Notes: a model not told the origin generated them from the sequence alone. A stretch of 64,000 nucleotides of DNA from Nodularia sp. LEGE 06071 (GCF_015207755.1 NZ_JADEWH010000004.1:345478-409477); one strand, 5' to 3'. Shown: positions 9,250 through 19,198, numbered from the stretch's first letter. A program made the numbers and translations.

Positions 9250-10257
9250 ATGAATAAAATTACCCTTTCTTACGTAATCACAACCTACAATAAACTTCCT
9301 TATTTAAAGGAAGCTATGAAACGATTATTAGAAAATGTCAAAGAAGACGAGGAAATAATAGTAACTGATGGAGCAAGTACAGATGGTACAGTAGAGTATT
9401 TAACAGAATTGTATCAACAAGGAAAAATTCATCAATTTATTTCTGAACTAGATAAAGGTGAAGCCCATGGCTATAATAAATGTTTATTAATGGCAAAGGG
9501 AGAATTAATTAAAATTATTACCGATGATGATGTTTTTTACTATCCTGCTATTCAAGAATGTAAAAAATTTATGCTTGAGCATCCCGAAGTAGATGTAATA
9601 AGTGGAAATATGTCCAGTATGGGAATTGAAAATCCTCATTCAATTACGATTTTAAAGTGGTATGAAGATGAATATAGAAAGTGGCTACAAACTAAGGTAA
9701 GCTTTGCATACGGTGGGTTATCATTAATGATTAGAAAAAGCTCATTACCTTTAACAGGTCTTTTCTTTACAGGAGTTATAGGTATAGACATCGAATTTAC
9801 ACTTAGAATTACTCATCTAAATGTTTGTATTGCTTGGTATACAGCATTAATGGTAATTAGAATTGATAATCCACAAAGTAATCTTAGGAAAATAGACAAA
9901 CTTTCCAATCGTCGAAGAAAGCAAGAAGAAGATCATAGAAGATATTACTTATTTTACAATCCCGAATATTCCTATGAAACTACGCTGAGAGAAAGGCCAC
10001 TATTGGAGATTTTACAAGAAATCATGAAAAGACCATTGCGTATTGTTAGGGATTTTTTAAAATATATAAGTAATCGCAAACAGGATAGTTTGGTCAAAAA
10101 TAACACAATATTGATTGAGAATAAAAATTTAGGTGGCAGTAATCTAAGTGATATTTTTAAGGCTTGTGAAACTACCTTATATGAATATAATCAAGCAAAC
10201 TCCCCAGATTTTATTTTAAGTAAAAATGTAATTTCAAAAACTATGCTAATTGAATAA
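9250..10257 (+). CDS. Glycosyltransferase family 2
   Basis: GT-A fold glycosyltransferase. The start LSYVITTYNKLPYLKEAM, then EEIIVTDGASTDGTVEYL, and the metal-binding acidic motif in IKIITDDDVFYYP (DDD in place of the usual DXD) are typical of family GT2. DKGEAHGYNKCLLMAKGE is the conserved stretch before it. The first roughly 220 residues hold the catalytic domain; the C-terminal 110 residues are basic and unassigned, which may be membrane or acceptor related. It lies about 48 bases after the epimerase gene and is the last intact gene of the A+T-rich block before the degraded region at 10.3-10.9 kb. Confidence 0.85.
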   Translation: MNKITLSYVITTYNKLPYLKEAMKRLLENVKEDEEIIVTDGASTDGTVEYLTELYQQGKIHQFISELDKGEAHGYNKCLLMAKGELIKIITDDDVFYYPAIQECKKFMLEHPEVDVISGNMSSMGIENPHSITILKWYEDEYRKWLQTKVSFAYGGLSLMIRKSSLPLTGLFFTGVIGIDIEFTLRITHLNVCIAWYTALMVIRIDNPQSNLRKIDKLSNRRRKQEEDHRRYYLFYNPEYSYETTLRERPLLEILQEIMKRPLRIVRDFLKYISNRKQDSLVKNNTILIENKNLGGSNLSDIFKACETTLYEYNQANSPDFILSKNVISKTMLIE

Positions 10258-10309
10258 TAATTGAAATTAATATACTCTTTCCATCGCCTAGTTAAAGAAC
10301 TTTGTTATA

Positions 10310-10684
10310 CCATATTTACCTGATAGCACTAAATTTCTAATTCATGAAAAACCAAAAAACTATCAATTAGATTCTCTTCTTGCTTATGGTATCAGTGAAG
10401 ATAGATTAGAATTTCAACCGACTCATATGAATACTATAATAGAGCGACTTTGGTTTGTAAATCCGTTAGGGACTCCAGGTTTTGCTTCAACTACTGCATT
10501 AAAAGCAGTAGGACAAAGATTAAGAAGATTTTTTGATATTCAAGAATTCAGTACCATTCATTCCAAAATATATATATCTAGATTTAAAGCAAGTTCTAGG
10601 CGTGTTCAGAATGCTCAAAGACTACACAAAGCCTTACTGCAAAAAAGTATTTCTAGTGAAATATTATTCCGCAAAGACAGCTAA
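10310..10684 (+). pseudogene. Chimeric remnant: GT61 (DUF563) fragment fused to a GT4 N-terminal fragment
   Basis: The frame from 10310 translates to a piece very like the middle of the intact GT61 protein at 11982: TKFLIHEKPKNYQLDSLLAY and then IERLWFVNPLGTPG and KIYISRFKASSRRV. At about 10609-10612 it switches, without leaving frame, into a copy of the N-terminal part of the GT4 protein at 16851 (AQRLHKALLQKSISSE), and then stops. The 5' end of the GT61 gene is missing or frameshifted. The order GT61 then GT4 is the same as that of the intact genes, so this looks like a duplicate of the 12-17 kb segment that lost everything between the two breakpoints. Confidence 0.85.
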
Positions 10685-10718
10685 TCTTAGTCATAGTATA
10701 GGCGATCACCGTTACTCT

Positions 10719-10802
10719 TCACTACCTTGGCGTGATCTAGATTCCATTACCATTAGCAAAGAATGGAATCGCTCAGTTAACGATAGAAGTTTGTTCACAA
10801 AT
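10719..10802 (+). repeat. 84-base exact copy of part of the GT4 gene (second copy at 17022-17105)
   Basis: Reading the two places side by side, bases 10719-10802 match bases 17022-17105 without a difference. The flanks are also alike but diverged. In the downstream copy this stretch codes for the LPWRDLDSITISKEWNRS region of the intact glycosyltransferase. Here it is out of use, because stops follow and precede it. Such exact identity inside diverged flanks suggests recent gene conversion. Confidence 0.9.
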
Positions 10803-10818
10803 ACCCAATAGATTTATA

Positions 10819-10923
10819 ATGTTTAGACAGAATGTCATTACAAGGGGAGTACAGGAGATCAAAAAGTTTAGCTGGGATAAAACAGTACAGCAAACTGTAT
10901 CTATTTATAATTCTCTAGTTTAA
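10819..10923 (+). pseudogene. C-terminal remnant of a GT4 glycosyltransferase
   Basis: A 34-codon open frame ends in [20 protein letters not shown] and a TAA. This is the standard last helix of GT4 glycosyltransferases (FSWxxTAxxTLxxY). Nothing of the preceding catalytic domain remains except the N-terminal fragment just upstream. It therefore marks the 3' end of a lost GT gene, ten bases before the next intact gene. Confidence 0.6.
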
Positions 10924-10933
10924 TATCAATATT

Positions 10934-11995
10934 ATGCAAAAACTTTTAGTAACAGGGTCATCAGGGCTAATTGGTTCTGAAGTTTGTATTTATTTTGCGA
11001 ATCAAGGTTGGCTGATTCACGGCGTTGATAACAATCAAAGGGCAGTATTTTTTGGTGATCAAGGGGATACTCGCTGGAATCAACAGCGACTACAATCCAA
11101 GATTAAAGGTTTTGTGCATCATGAGTTGGATATCCGCGATCGCCCAGGTGTTCTTAATTTAATTGAAAGTATTCAACCAGATGCGATTGTTCATACCGCA
11201 GCACAGCCCAGTCATGACCGCGCAGCAGCCATTCCTTTTGATGATTTTGATACCAATGCTATGGGAACACTGAACCTACTAGAAGCAGCACGGCAATTTT
11301 GCCCCGAATCGCCCTTTGTCCATATGTCCACTAATAAAGTGTATGGTGATCGCCCCAACACCATTAAGCTCAAAGAACTGGATACTCGATGGGATTATGA
11401 TGATCCCACATATCAGGAGGGGATTCCAGAAACCTTTAGTATTGACCAATCCAAACATTCTCTGTTTGGTGCGTCTAAAGTAGCTGCTGATGTGATGGTG
11501 CAAGAATACGGACGCTATTTTAATATGCCAACCTGCTGTTTGCGAGGAGGATGTTTAACTGGTCCTAATCACTCAGGGGTTGAATTGCATGGTTTTTTAA
11601 GTTATTTAGTAAAGGCAAACTTAGAAGGTAGGGAGTATAAGATTTTTGGTTATAAAGGTAAGCAAGTTAGAGATAATATCCATTCACTAGATGTAGCTCG
11701 ATTTATTGAGGCGTTTATTGCAAATCCGCGAATAGCAGAAGTGTATAACCTAGGAGGCGGTAAATCCAATAGTTGCTCAATTTTAGAGGCGTTTAAACTG
11801 GCGCAAAAATATAGTGATAAAGAAATGAGGTATGTCTATGTGCCAGAAAACCGTATAGGAGACCATATTTGCTATTACTCAGATTTGAGCAAAATGCGGC
11901 AACATTACCCAAACTGGGATATTACCATCTCTCTAGAAGAAACTATTGGGCAGATTATGATGTCTTGGCAACAGCGATTGAATGCTCATATTTAG
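10934..11995 (+). CDS. NAD-dependent epimerase, CDP-paratose/CDP-tyvelose 2-epimerase-like
   Basis: Extended short-chain dehydrogenase acting on a sugar nucleotide. The NAD motif GSSGLIG is near residue 8. The segment [20 protein letters not shown] and [19 protein letters not shown] are characteristic of the CDP-tyvelose-epimerase subgroup. Where the catalytic YxxxK is expected the protein has Phe178-Gly-Ala-Ser-Lys182, so the Tyr is absent. I recall this Phe form in related bacterial proteins, so it may define a subgroup rather than a dead enzyme. It is separated by one GT61 gene from a second, Tyr-containing relative at 13377. The pair may act in successive steps on the same sugar nucleotide (inference). 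Confidence 0.8.
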   Translation: MQKLLVTGSSGLIGSEVCIYFANQGWLIHGVDNNQRAVFFGDQGDTRWNQQRLQSKIKGFVHHELDIRDRPGVLNLIESIQPDAIVHTAAQPSHDRAAAIPFDDFDTNAMGTLNLLEAARQFCPESPFVHMSTNKVYGDRPNTIKLKELDTRWDYDDPTYQEGIPETFSIDQSKHSLFGASKVAADVMVQEYGRYFNMPTCCLRGGCLTGPNHSGVELHGFLSYLVKANLEGREYKIFGYKGKQVRDNIHSLDVARFIEAFIANPRIAEVYNLGGGKSNSCSILEAFKLAQKYSDKEMRYVYVPENRIGDHICYYSDLSKMRQHYPNWDITISLEETIGQIMMSWQQRLNAHI

Positions 11996-13127
11996 CTATT
12001 TTAAAAGATATTTATACAAACTTATGAACAAAAATGTTATCAATACATTCTTGCGGCAGCTTTATTACAGTGCAAAACCTCCGATATGTATGGATATTGC
12101 TACTTGGGCAAAAGAGCGTAATTTACCAGTGATTGAAACTTATGCAGCAGTCCTAAGTGAAGTCGAGCCTCATATCTTTGGGGACGAAATTGCAGAATCA
12201 CACTTTAAATTTCATCGTGATGTTTTATCTCGTCCTCAGTCTCTAGTTGCAATTGAAAATGCTACAGTCAAAGATGGTGTTGGGTTAGTTCAACTACCAG
12301 ATGGTCAAATTTGTTATGAAGGCAATTGGTATTTACCTTACCTACTAGAGCATCCTGCTTATCGCCGGAGATTTCCACGGTTGCGGCAGATGATAACAGG
12401 TAATGTTTATTCTTTACTCTGTTTGTGGGGAGAAACATTTTATCACTGGTTTCATGATGTTTTGCCTCGACTTGAATTTGCTTTGCCGCACTTACCACTA
12501 AATACAAAGTTTCTAATTCAGGAAACGCCTTACGCCTATCAGTTAGATTCACTCCGTGCCTATGGAATTGGCCAGGATAGGCTAGAATTACAGCCTAACA
12601 GTGTAAATACGAAGATAGAGCAACTTTGGTTTGCGAGTCCTATGGGACACACTGGATTGGGGTCTGGCTCTGCCTTAAAGTCAGTAGCGCAAAGACTGGC
12701 AACATTTTTTAATATAAAAGTTTCTGAAGTCGGACAGAAGAGAATTTACATATCACGACAAAAAGCTAAAGCTCGAAGAGTCGTAAACGAAAAACTTTTA
12801 GAGCCTCTATTAAATGAATTTGGTTTTCAAATCTTGATTTGCGAGCAACTCTCTCTTGCAGAACAAGTACAATTATTTTCTAATGCAGAAGCGATCGCAG
12901 GTCCTCATGGTGCTGGATTGATAAATATGATGTATGCTCGGTGCAGGATACCCATAGCAGAAATTGCTTTTTCCGCAACTGTTCCTTGTTACTTCATAAT
13001 GGCGCGACAGTTAGGAAATTGTTTTTCGAGATTAAAGGCGATTCCTTCAGGTAGCAGCGAAGTTGCTGACATGAATCTTGAACCTCATGAACTTGAAACC
13101 TGGCTTAAATCTCATTTTTCTACGTAA
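11982..13127 (+). CDS. Glycosyltransferase family 61 (DUF563)
   Basis: Glycosyltransferase of the GT61/DUF563 family, which in plants includes xylosyl- and arabinosyltransferases and in bacteria is common in surface-glycan loci. Diagnostic segments are [20 protein letters not shown] in the middle (with the conserved YHW), [18 protein letters not shown] and the near C-terminal [17 protein letters not shown]. The ATG at 11982 overlaps the upstream gene by 14 bases; an in-frame ATG at 12024 (MNKNVINTF) is as likely and would remove a 14-residue extension. A partial, degraded copy lies at 10310. Donor and acceptor are unknown. Confidence 0.85.
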   Translation: MLIFSYFKRYLYKLMNKNVINTFLRQLYYSAKPPICMDIATWAKERNLPVIETYAAVLSEVEPHIFGDEIAESHFKFHRDVLSRPQSLVAIENATVKDGVGLVQLPDGQICYEGNWYLPYLLEHPAYRRRFPRLRQMITGNVYSLLCLWGETFYHWFHDVLPRLEFALPHLPLNTKFLIQETPYAYQLDSLRAYGIGQDRLELQPNSVNTKIEQLWFASPMGHTGLGSGSALKSVAQRLATFFNIKVSEVGQKRIYISRQKAKARRVVNEKLLEPLLNEFGFQILICEQLSLAEQVQLFSNAEAIAGPHGAGLINMMYARCRIPIAEIAFSATVPCYFIMARQLGNCFSRLKAIPSGSSEVADMNLEPHELETWLKSHFST

Positions 13128-13376
13128 AAATTATTGGAATATAGCATCATTGCAAACCCCATCATTCCAGTATTTATCTATTCCAAATTGGATTACAAAC
13201 GGCTGAAATTAATGGATAATTTGAACCTATTTTTGAACTAGTTTTGCCGATGGGTATTTCACTAACCACTGCAAAACTATTTTAGAATATCCTACTTGTA
13301 TATCCATCATACTAAATTTTTATCTAAAAATAGTTTAAATATAGCCTAATAAGGTATTACTTTTCACCAAATTGTT

Positions 13377-14447
13377 ATGCGAATTTTAATTACAGGAATT
13401 TGTGGTTTTGTCGGTTCTACCTTAGCCAAAGCATTACAAGAATATTTTCCAGAATATCAAATTGTTGGCATTGATAATTTCTCCCGATCAGGGAGTTGGT
13501 TGAATAAAGCAACCTTACAGCAACGAGGAATTGAGGTAATTCATAGCGATATTCGCCATAGCAGTGACGTAGATGCTTTACCTTCTGCTGATTGGGTAAT
13601 TGATGCTGCGGCTAACCCTAGTGTCTTAGCAGGAGTAGATGGTAAAACCAGCAGTTTACAGTTAGTACAACATAATCTACTCGGAACAATTAACCTTTTA
13701 GAATATTGTAAACGGTATCAAGCTGGGTTTATTCTGCTGTCTACCAGCCGAGTTTATTCCATACCCGGATTAAGTAAATTACAAGTTGCTGAAGCTAATG
13801 GAGCATTTTATCCCGTTCCTGAACAAATTTTTCCCGTAGGTATTTCCACAATGGGGGTAGCTGAAAACTACTCTACCAATCCGCCAGTATCATTGTATGG
13901 CAGTACAAAGGTAGCTTCAGAGCATTTAGCTTTAGAATACGGTGCAACCTTTGAATTTCCCGTTTGGATTAATCGCTGTGGGGTGATGGCGGGAGCGGGA
14001 CAGTTCGGCCATCCAGGACAAGGTATTTTTGCTTTTTGGATTCATAGCTTTCGAGAACAGCGATCCTTAAAATATATTGGCTTTGGCGGAAAAGGTTATC
14101 AAGTTCGGGATTGTTTACATCCACAAGATTTAATTAATTTGCTACAAAAACAGTTTGCTGAACCATTAAATACAAATAAACCCAGGGTGGTTAATGTCAG
14201 TGGTGGAGTTAAGAACAGTATGTCCTTGCGACAGTTAACCCAATGGTGTGCAGACAAGTTTGGTAGTAATGAAGTTCTGGAAACTAATATTGAGCGGACA
14301 TTTGATATTCCTTGGATGGTGTTAGATGCGAGTTTATCTGAGAAAGTTTGGGGATGGACACCTCAAATTGGGATAGAAAAAGTGCTAGAAGAAATTGCTA
14401 TTTTTGCCAGTGAACAACCAGATTGGTGTAGGCTATCAGCGACATGA
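13377..14447 (+). CDS. NAD-dependent epimerase, CDP-paratose 2-epimerase-like (second copy)
   Basis: Extended short-chain dehydrogenase with NAD motif GICGFVG near residue 7, NFSRSGSW in the substrate loop typical of CDP-paratose 2-epimerases, and an intact catalytic pair Tyr174 and Lys178 in SLYGSTKVASEHLALEYG. The conserved RCGVMAGAGQFGHPGQGIF block of the family follows. It interconverts the C2 configuration of a CDP-linked sugar in the known members; whether the substrate here is CDP-linked is not visible. A 249-base gap without genes separates it from the GT61 gene, so it may start a new transcript. Its stop overlaps the next start by ATGA. Confidence 0.85.
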   Translation: MRILITGICGFVGSTLAKALQEYFPEYQIVGIDNFSRSGSWLNKATLQQRGIEVIHSDIRHSSDVDALPSADWVIDAAANPSVLAGVDGKTSSLQLVQHNLLGTINLLEYCKRYQAGFILLSTSRVYSIPGLSKLQVAEANGAFYPVPEQIFPVGISTMGVAENYSTNPPVSLYGSTKVASEHLALEYGATFEFPVWINRCGVMAGAGQFGHPGQGIFAFWIHSFREQRSLKYIGFGGKGYQVRDCLHPQDLINLLQKQFAEPLNTNKPRVVNVSGGVKNSMSLRQLTQWCADKFGSNEVLETNIERTFDIPWMVLDASLSEKVWGWTPQIGIEKVLEEIAIFASEQPDWCRLSAT

Positions 14448-15640
14448 CTTATAAAATATTGTATATTTCAGCAGTGATTCCTGATACAACTTCTGGGGGA
14501 CGCTTTGCTATGTATCGTCACCTGATTATAAAAAAAGACTTTGAGGTGGCTGTTGCTAGTACAAATTTTGTTAAATTACCTATTAAACAGCAGCTTTCGA
14601 TTCGTAGAAATCGATTAATTGAAAGGCTCAGACGCACTCGATTATGTCGATTGATATATAACTTAGAATACCTACTGAACTGGATTAATATTCCTGGTTC
14701 ATTGTTAAAATTTGCTGATGACTTTAAGCCAGATGTAATTGTATCTGTAGTAGATGATTGGCATCTGGGATTAGCATTTCAGTTGGCGCACCAACTTAAG
14801 GTTCCACTGATTGTTAATTTCCAAGATTTGTTTTGTCTATCTCAATTTGTTCCTTTGTCAGCGCGTCCTTATCCTGTGATCACATCTTGGCTCATCCAAC
14901 GTTACCATCAAGTTAATGAGTTAGCCAATCAGGTATTTTATACCAGTGAAGGTATGAAAGAATGGTTTGGAGTTGATGATCAAGGAAATGTTCTTTATCC
15001 CGTTGGTGATTTTGATGTTCAGGTTTCCATAGAGCAAAGAGCAAATTCGCAAGATAAAGTTAAAATTATTTATGCTGGTAATTGTTATGGTGCTTACGGT
15101 CGTATGTTGTTGCGCCTAGCTGAATCGGTGCAGAAACATCAACATATTCATCTCCAGATTTTTGCTGCGGGAAATGATTGGACACCCGAAAAACTACAGG
15201 AGATGACCGAAGCAGGAATTTATCAAGGCTTTAAACCATTCGATGAATTAAAAGATGAACTCAAACAGGCTGATGCGTTTTTAACTGTGATGAGTTTTGA
15301 AAAGTCAGAAGAAATTTTTATGCGGACGAGTTTTACCACCAAATGGTTAGATTATGTCCCCTATGCTAAACCAGTGTTTGTTTGGACTCCAGAATATTCA
15401 ACAGCCTGTGGCTTTGCCAAAAAGTATCAGTCAGGGATTCCGGTTATTCACGACGATCCAGAGGTATTGCTCAAAGTTATCAGCGAAACAGCATCAAATT
15501 CGATGGCTTGGTCTTCAGCCTGTGAAGGATCTCGTCGAGTGGCTGAGACTGTGCTGAACGCAGAGCAAATACATCATCTGTTTGTTGAGCGTGTTACTAA
15601 TGTTTGCCAAGAATGCAATACTAAAAATCTTCAAGATTGA
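14444..15640 (+). CDS. GT-B type glycosyltransferase (tandem pair, first member)
   Basis: Glycosyltransferase-like protein of 398 aa in the GT4 clan. The N terminus (ILYISAVIPDTTSGGRFAMY) and PDVIVSVVDDWHLGLAFQLA form the acceptor domain; SEGMKEWFG, VKIIYAGNCYGAYGRML and DAFLTVMSFE mark the C-terminal nucleotide-sugar domain. The usual EX7E motif is weak, so it belongs to a divergent branch. The start ATG overlaps the previous stop (ATGA). It is clearly related along its whole length to the next protein, so the two come from an old tandem duplication. Confidence 0.75.
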   Translation: MTYKILYISAVIPDTTSGGRFAMYRHLIIKKDFEVAVASTNFVKLPIKQQLSIRRNRLIERLRRTRLCRLIYNLEYLLNWINIPGSLLKFADDFKPDVIVSVVDDWHLGLAFQLAHQLKVPLIVNFQDLFCLSQFVPLSARPYPVITSWLIQRYHQVNELANQVFYTSEGMKEWFGVDDQGNVLYPVGDFDVQVSIEQRANSQDKVKIIYAGNCYGAYGRMLLRLAESVQKHQHIHLQIFAAGNDWTPEKLQEMTEAGIYQGFKPFDELKDELKQADAFLTVMSFEKSEEIFMRTSFTTKWLDYVPYAKPVFVWTPEYSTACGFAKKYQSGIPVIHDDPEVLLKVISETASNSMAWSSACEGSRRVAETVLNAEQIHHLFVERVTNVCQECNTKNLQD

Positions 15641-15659
15641 ATTTACTCAGCATAACGAT

Positions 15660-16826
15660 GTGAACAAGCGCAAAATTATTGTAATTTCTTCTATTTCTCC
15701 TCAACCCACCAGTGCTGGGCAAATTTTACTATATCGGCATTTAAATCAAGCTACTGGCTGGGATGTTGATATCGTACCGAATCCCTATGAAATTAAAACT
15801 GATAGATGGCAAACAAAGTTAATTAAAAGGCTAGAATATACTCGCTTCCATCCTTGGGGTCATGATTTCCAAGTTATAGATCAGGGGATGGTGTGGGACA
15901 ATACACTACTCAATTCCCATCAACGGGTGTTTAATTCTCAAACTGGCGACAAAACCATAGTTCTGACTATTTCTCATGGTGATGGTTGCTGGGCTGCACA
16001 GAGATTTGCTCACCATTATCAATTACCTTTAGTAACAATTTTTCATGATTGGTGGCCAGATATTCCTACTTTACATAAACCTTTCCGTCAGCTATTAGAG
16101 CGACGTTTTGAGCAACTTTACCAGCAATCTAATTTAGCTCTGTGTGTTTCAGAGGGTATGAAGAATGCTTTGGGTTCACATTCCAATAGTACAGTTCTTT
16201 ATCCCATACCTGCTTTACTCAAGGAGGAAATAATTACACAATATCAGCCTGAAAATGATCAAATATCATCTCCATTACAGGTGGTTTATTTTGGAAATCT
16301 CCACGAGTATGGACCAATTTTAGCTCAATTACTTGAGGTGACAAAAGATAATGCTAAGATTCAAGTACAAGTTCGCGGATCTAACCCAAATTGGTCAGCA
16401 GATTTTCGTTCAGAAATGCGCGATCGCAATTTATGGTTAGACTTTGCCCCTAGAGAGGAATTAAATCATTGGTTAGCTTCGGCTGATGTGTTTTTAGTAA
16501 CCATGAGTTTTGATCCTGCTTTGCGGCGACGTATGGAAACCAGTTTTCCATCTAAGTTGCCTGAATATGCTCAATTTGGTAAACCTTTAGTGATTTGGGG
16601 ACCCAATTATTGTTCGGCTATTCGCTGGGGGAGCGAAGGCGATCGCGCTCTTTGTATAACCGATGAAAATCCTCAAGTTCTAGTTTCTGCTCTAGAAAAA
16701 ATCAAGGGCTTCCCAGAACAGCAAGAATACTATGCTAAACAGAGTAGAATTGCTGCTCAAACTGAGTTTAATCCTTCTATTATACAGAACCAGTTTGTGG
16801 AGAGTCTTCAAAGTCTAATTAAATAA
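15660..16826 (+). CDS. GT-B type glycosyltransferase (tandem pair, second member)
   Basis: Paralogue of the preceding protein: IIVISSISPQPTSAGQILLY, CVSEGMKNALG, LQVVYFGNLHEYGPIL and DVFLVTMSFDPALRRRM align with the same segments of the neighbour. I chose the GTG at 15660 because it gives the family-like start VNKRKIIVISSI; ATGs at 15600 and 15582 are in frame but would put 18 to 26 unrelated residues in front and overlap the neighbour by 41 to 59 bases. The donor sugar is unknown. The two paralogues probably add different residues of the same repeat unit (inference). Confidence 0.75.
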   Translation: MNKRKIIVISSISPQPTSAGQILLYRHLNQATGWDVDIVPNPYEIKTDRWQTKLIKRLEYTRFHPWGHDFQVIDQGMVWDNTLLNSHQRVFNSQTGDKTIVLTISHGDGCWAAQRFAHHYQLPLVTIFHDWWPDIPTLHKPFRQLLERRFEQLYQQSNLALCVSEGMKNALGSHSNSTVLYPIPALLKEEIITQYQPENDQISSPLQVVYFGNLHEYGPILAQLLEVTKDNAKIQVQVRGSNPNWSADFRSEMRDRNLWLDFAPREELNHWLASADVFLVTMSFDPALRRRMETSFPSKLPEYAQFGKPLVIWGPNYCSAIRWGSEGDRALCITDENPQVLVSALEKIKGFPEQQEYYAKQSRIAAQTEFNPSIIQNQFVESLQSLIK

Positions 16827-16850
16827 AGTATTTAATCTATATAGATTGTT

Positions 16851-18101
16851 ATGAGCAGTTCTTGTACCATCAAACACTTTTCTACAGAACTATCAGGCGG
16901 ATCTGGTATTGCTGCTCAAAGACTACACAAAGCCCTACTGGAAAAAAGTATATCTAGCGAACTACTCTTCCGTAAAGGCTCAACTTCTCTCCCTCACAGC
17001 ATAAGCGATCGCCGTAACTCATCACTACCTTGGCGTGATCTAGATTCCATTACCATTAGCAAAGAATGGAATCGCTCAGTTAACGATAGAAGTTTGTTCA
17101 CAAATCCCCAATGGATTTATAAAACCCAACTTAAAGACTTTGGTAAACTCCCAGAAATTATTAACTTACATTGGATTTCTCGCTGGATAGATCAACCTAG
17201 CTTTTTTGATTCTATTCCTCCCGATATTCCTATTGTCTGGTCACTCCATGACATGAACCCCATAACTGGTGGGTGTCATCATGCGCTAGATTGCGAAAAA
17301 TTCGCCACTCATTGCTGTGATTGTCCTAATTTGAAAAACTCAGGTAAACACGATCAAGCATCGAAAAACTTTGCACTCAAAGCCAAACTTTATCAACATC
17401 TAAATCTTCATTTTGTCGGTAACAGCACTTGGACAACCCTACAAGCTCAAAAATCACAACTGGGTAAATACGCTCGTTCTATCCGCACAATTCCCCTAGG
17501 AATTGATATCAAAGATTATCAACCTATTGATCGATCCATTGCCAAAGCTGCTTTACGAGTCAATCCTGATGATTTGGCGATCGCCTTTGCTTGTGCCGAT
17601 CTGTCTGACAAAAACAAGAATTTGCCTATCCTACTAGAAGCAATTGCCCAGTTATCTAAACACCACTCTATCACGCTGATTCTATTTGGTTCGGGTCAAA
17701 TTCCCGAATTAAACAGTCAAATTACCACCGTAATTTTAGGGCATTTGTCTTCTCCCCAACTTCAAAGTCTTGCCTACTCAGCTGCTGATATCTTTGTTAT
17801 GCCTAGTCAAATTGAATCTTTTGGTTTAACTGCTCTCGAATCAATGGCCTGTGGTACACCAGTATTAGCATTTCGCACAGGGGGAATTCCTGATCTGGTT
17901 ATTCATGGGGAAACAGGTTGGTTAGCAGATGACATTGGTTCGATTGAATCTCTTTATGAAGGACTCCACTGGATGCTACAACATCCCCAAGAGCGATCGC
18001 ATCTAGGAAAAGCAGCCCGTCAGCGAGTTGAGCGAGAATTTACGGATGATATCATGGCTAATCGCTATATCAATCTTTATCAGGAGCTTATTAGCCCATG
18101 A
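16851..18101 (+). CDS. Glycosyltransferase family 4
   Basis: GT4 retaining glycosyltransferase. It opens with a glycine-rich acceptor-domain motif (STELSGGSGIAAQRLHKAL), has a CxxC/His-rich insert near residues 140-165 (TGGCHHALDCEKFATHC) seen in WcaC/TuaC-like relatives, and a textbook donor domain: PLGIDIKDYQP, FGSGQIPEL, and MPSQIESFGLTALESMACGT, in which the two Glu form EX7E. The 416 aa length is normal. Part of its N-terminal coding region is duplicated exactly at 10719. It overlaps the next gene by ATGA. Confidence 0.9.
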   Translation: MSSSCTIKHFSTELSGGSGIAAQRLHKALLEKSISSELLFRKGSTSLPHSISDRRNSSLPWRDLDSITISKEWNRSVNDRSLFTNPQWIYKTQLKDFGKLPEIINLHWISRWIDQPSFFDSIPPDIPIVWSLHDMNPITGGCHHALDCEKFATHCCDCPNLKNSGKHDQASKNFALKAKLYQHLNLHFVGNSTWTTLQAQKSQLGKYARSIRTIPLGIDIKDYQPIDRSIAKAALRVNPDDLAIAFACADLSDKNKNLPILLEAIAQLSKHHSITLILFGSGQIPELNSQITTVILGHLSSPQLQSLAYSAADIFVMPSQIESFGLTALESMACGTPVLAFRTGGIPDLVIHGETGWLADDIGSIESLYEGLHWMLQHPQERSHLGKAARQRVEREFTDDIMANRYINLYQELISP

Positions 18102-19198
18102 AACGGGTACTTATCCGCCCCACATTTCAAGATTGGTGTGAAAATAAATTATTTTCAGATGGCACATCTTTCGCATCAGTTTATCAAGAAGCCTTTTCTC
18201 TATGGAAACAACAGGCTGCAAAAATTGGATTTCAACTCGATACCTGGGATCAAGCACCTTTAGAGACAGCAGATATATTTTGGTTTTTAGACCTTCCCCC
18301 ATCTCGTCAAGAATTTACACGTATTCGCGCTCAATTACAACCCAAAACCCCTATAGTTCTGCAAATTCTAGAAAGTCCATTTTTAGCAATTCACGCCTTT
18401 AATAATGCCAATACTCAAGATTTCGACGCAGTTTTAAGTTATGAATATATAGAAACTATTAAACAGAAAGAGCGCCATTTTCATTACCATTTACCCAATC
18501 AACTGCGACAACCACAGACTAATCTATCTTACTCAGAAAGGAAAGGCTTGTTGCTTATTAACAGCAACCGAGTAGCAGGATTTTTTGGAATGCGTCAGGT
18601 CGGTTTTTCTGGTATCCCCGGATTAGGAAAGTTTTTGGCAGGTTGGCACTGTTCTTTATCTATGTTTAGCGAAGCCTTATCAGGTGAACTCTACTCTGAG
18701 CGAAGAAAATTAGCCCGGATTGCTGAGTTAATATCTCTTAATTTTCTGGATATTTACGGACGAGGGTGGAATGGAGAACAAATTTCTTGGTGTCCACTTT
18801 ATGAAAATCGTTCCTATAACTCTTGGCGAGGAATACCCACTATTTCTAAATGGGATTTATGCGAGCAGTACCGATTTGTGTTAAGCTTTGAGAATTTTAA
18901 GGGCAGACGTGGCTACATCAGTGAAAAGATTTTTGATGCCATGTTTGCTGGCTCTGTTCCTGTCTATTTAGGAGATGACCGCATTACCGATTATGTGCCT
19001 AGTGATGCATTCGTTGACGCTAGAAATTTTGATAATTATCCTGATTTATTAAAATATTTAATCACTTGTCCTGAAGCAGCATGGCTAGATATGCGTCAAG
19101 CGGGTCAGGCTTTCATTAAATCAGATGAATTTCAATGTTTTAATTCTCTTCAATTTGCAGAAATTGCTACACAAATTCTGAAAAAAGTAACTGTTTGA
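18098..19198 (+). CDS. Glycosyltransferase family 10 (alpha-1,3-fucosyltransferase-like)
   Basis: The C-terminal half has the GT10 hallmark [20 protein letters not shown] followed by [20 protein letters not shown], which in family GT10 binds GDP-fucose. The N-terminal half (residues 1-170) is the variable acceptor domain. The 366 aa length fits bacterial members, which are soluble and lack the eukaryotic membrane anchor. It starts by ATGA overlap with the GT4 gene. A GDP-fucose-synthase-like gene at 8269 in the same locus supports a fucose residue in the polymer (inference). Confidence 0.85.
   Translation: MKRVLIRPTFQDWCENKLFSDGTSFASVYQEAFSLWKQQAAKIGFQLDTWDQAPLETADIFWFLDLPPSRQEFTRIRAQLQPKTPIVLQILESPFLAIHAFNNANTQDFDAVLSYEYIETIKQKERHFHYHLPNQLRQPQTNLSYSERKGLLLINSNRVAGFFGMRQVGFSGIPGLGKFLAGWHCSLSMFSEALSGELYSERRKLARIAELISLNFLDIYGRGWNGEQISWCPLYENRSYNSWRGIPTISKWDLCEQYRFVLSFENFKGRRGYISEKIFDAMFAGSVPVYLGDDRITDYVPSDAFVDARNFDNYPDLLKYLITCPEAAWLDMRQAGQAFIKSDEFQCFNSLQFAEIATQILKKVTV

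Noticed and set aside
10533..10811. Open frame of 92 codons over the chimeric pseudogene
   Set aside because: It runs in another frame across the GT61/GT4 junction and has no family features.
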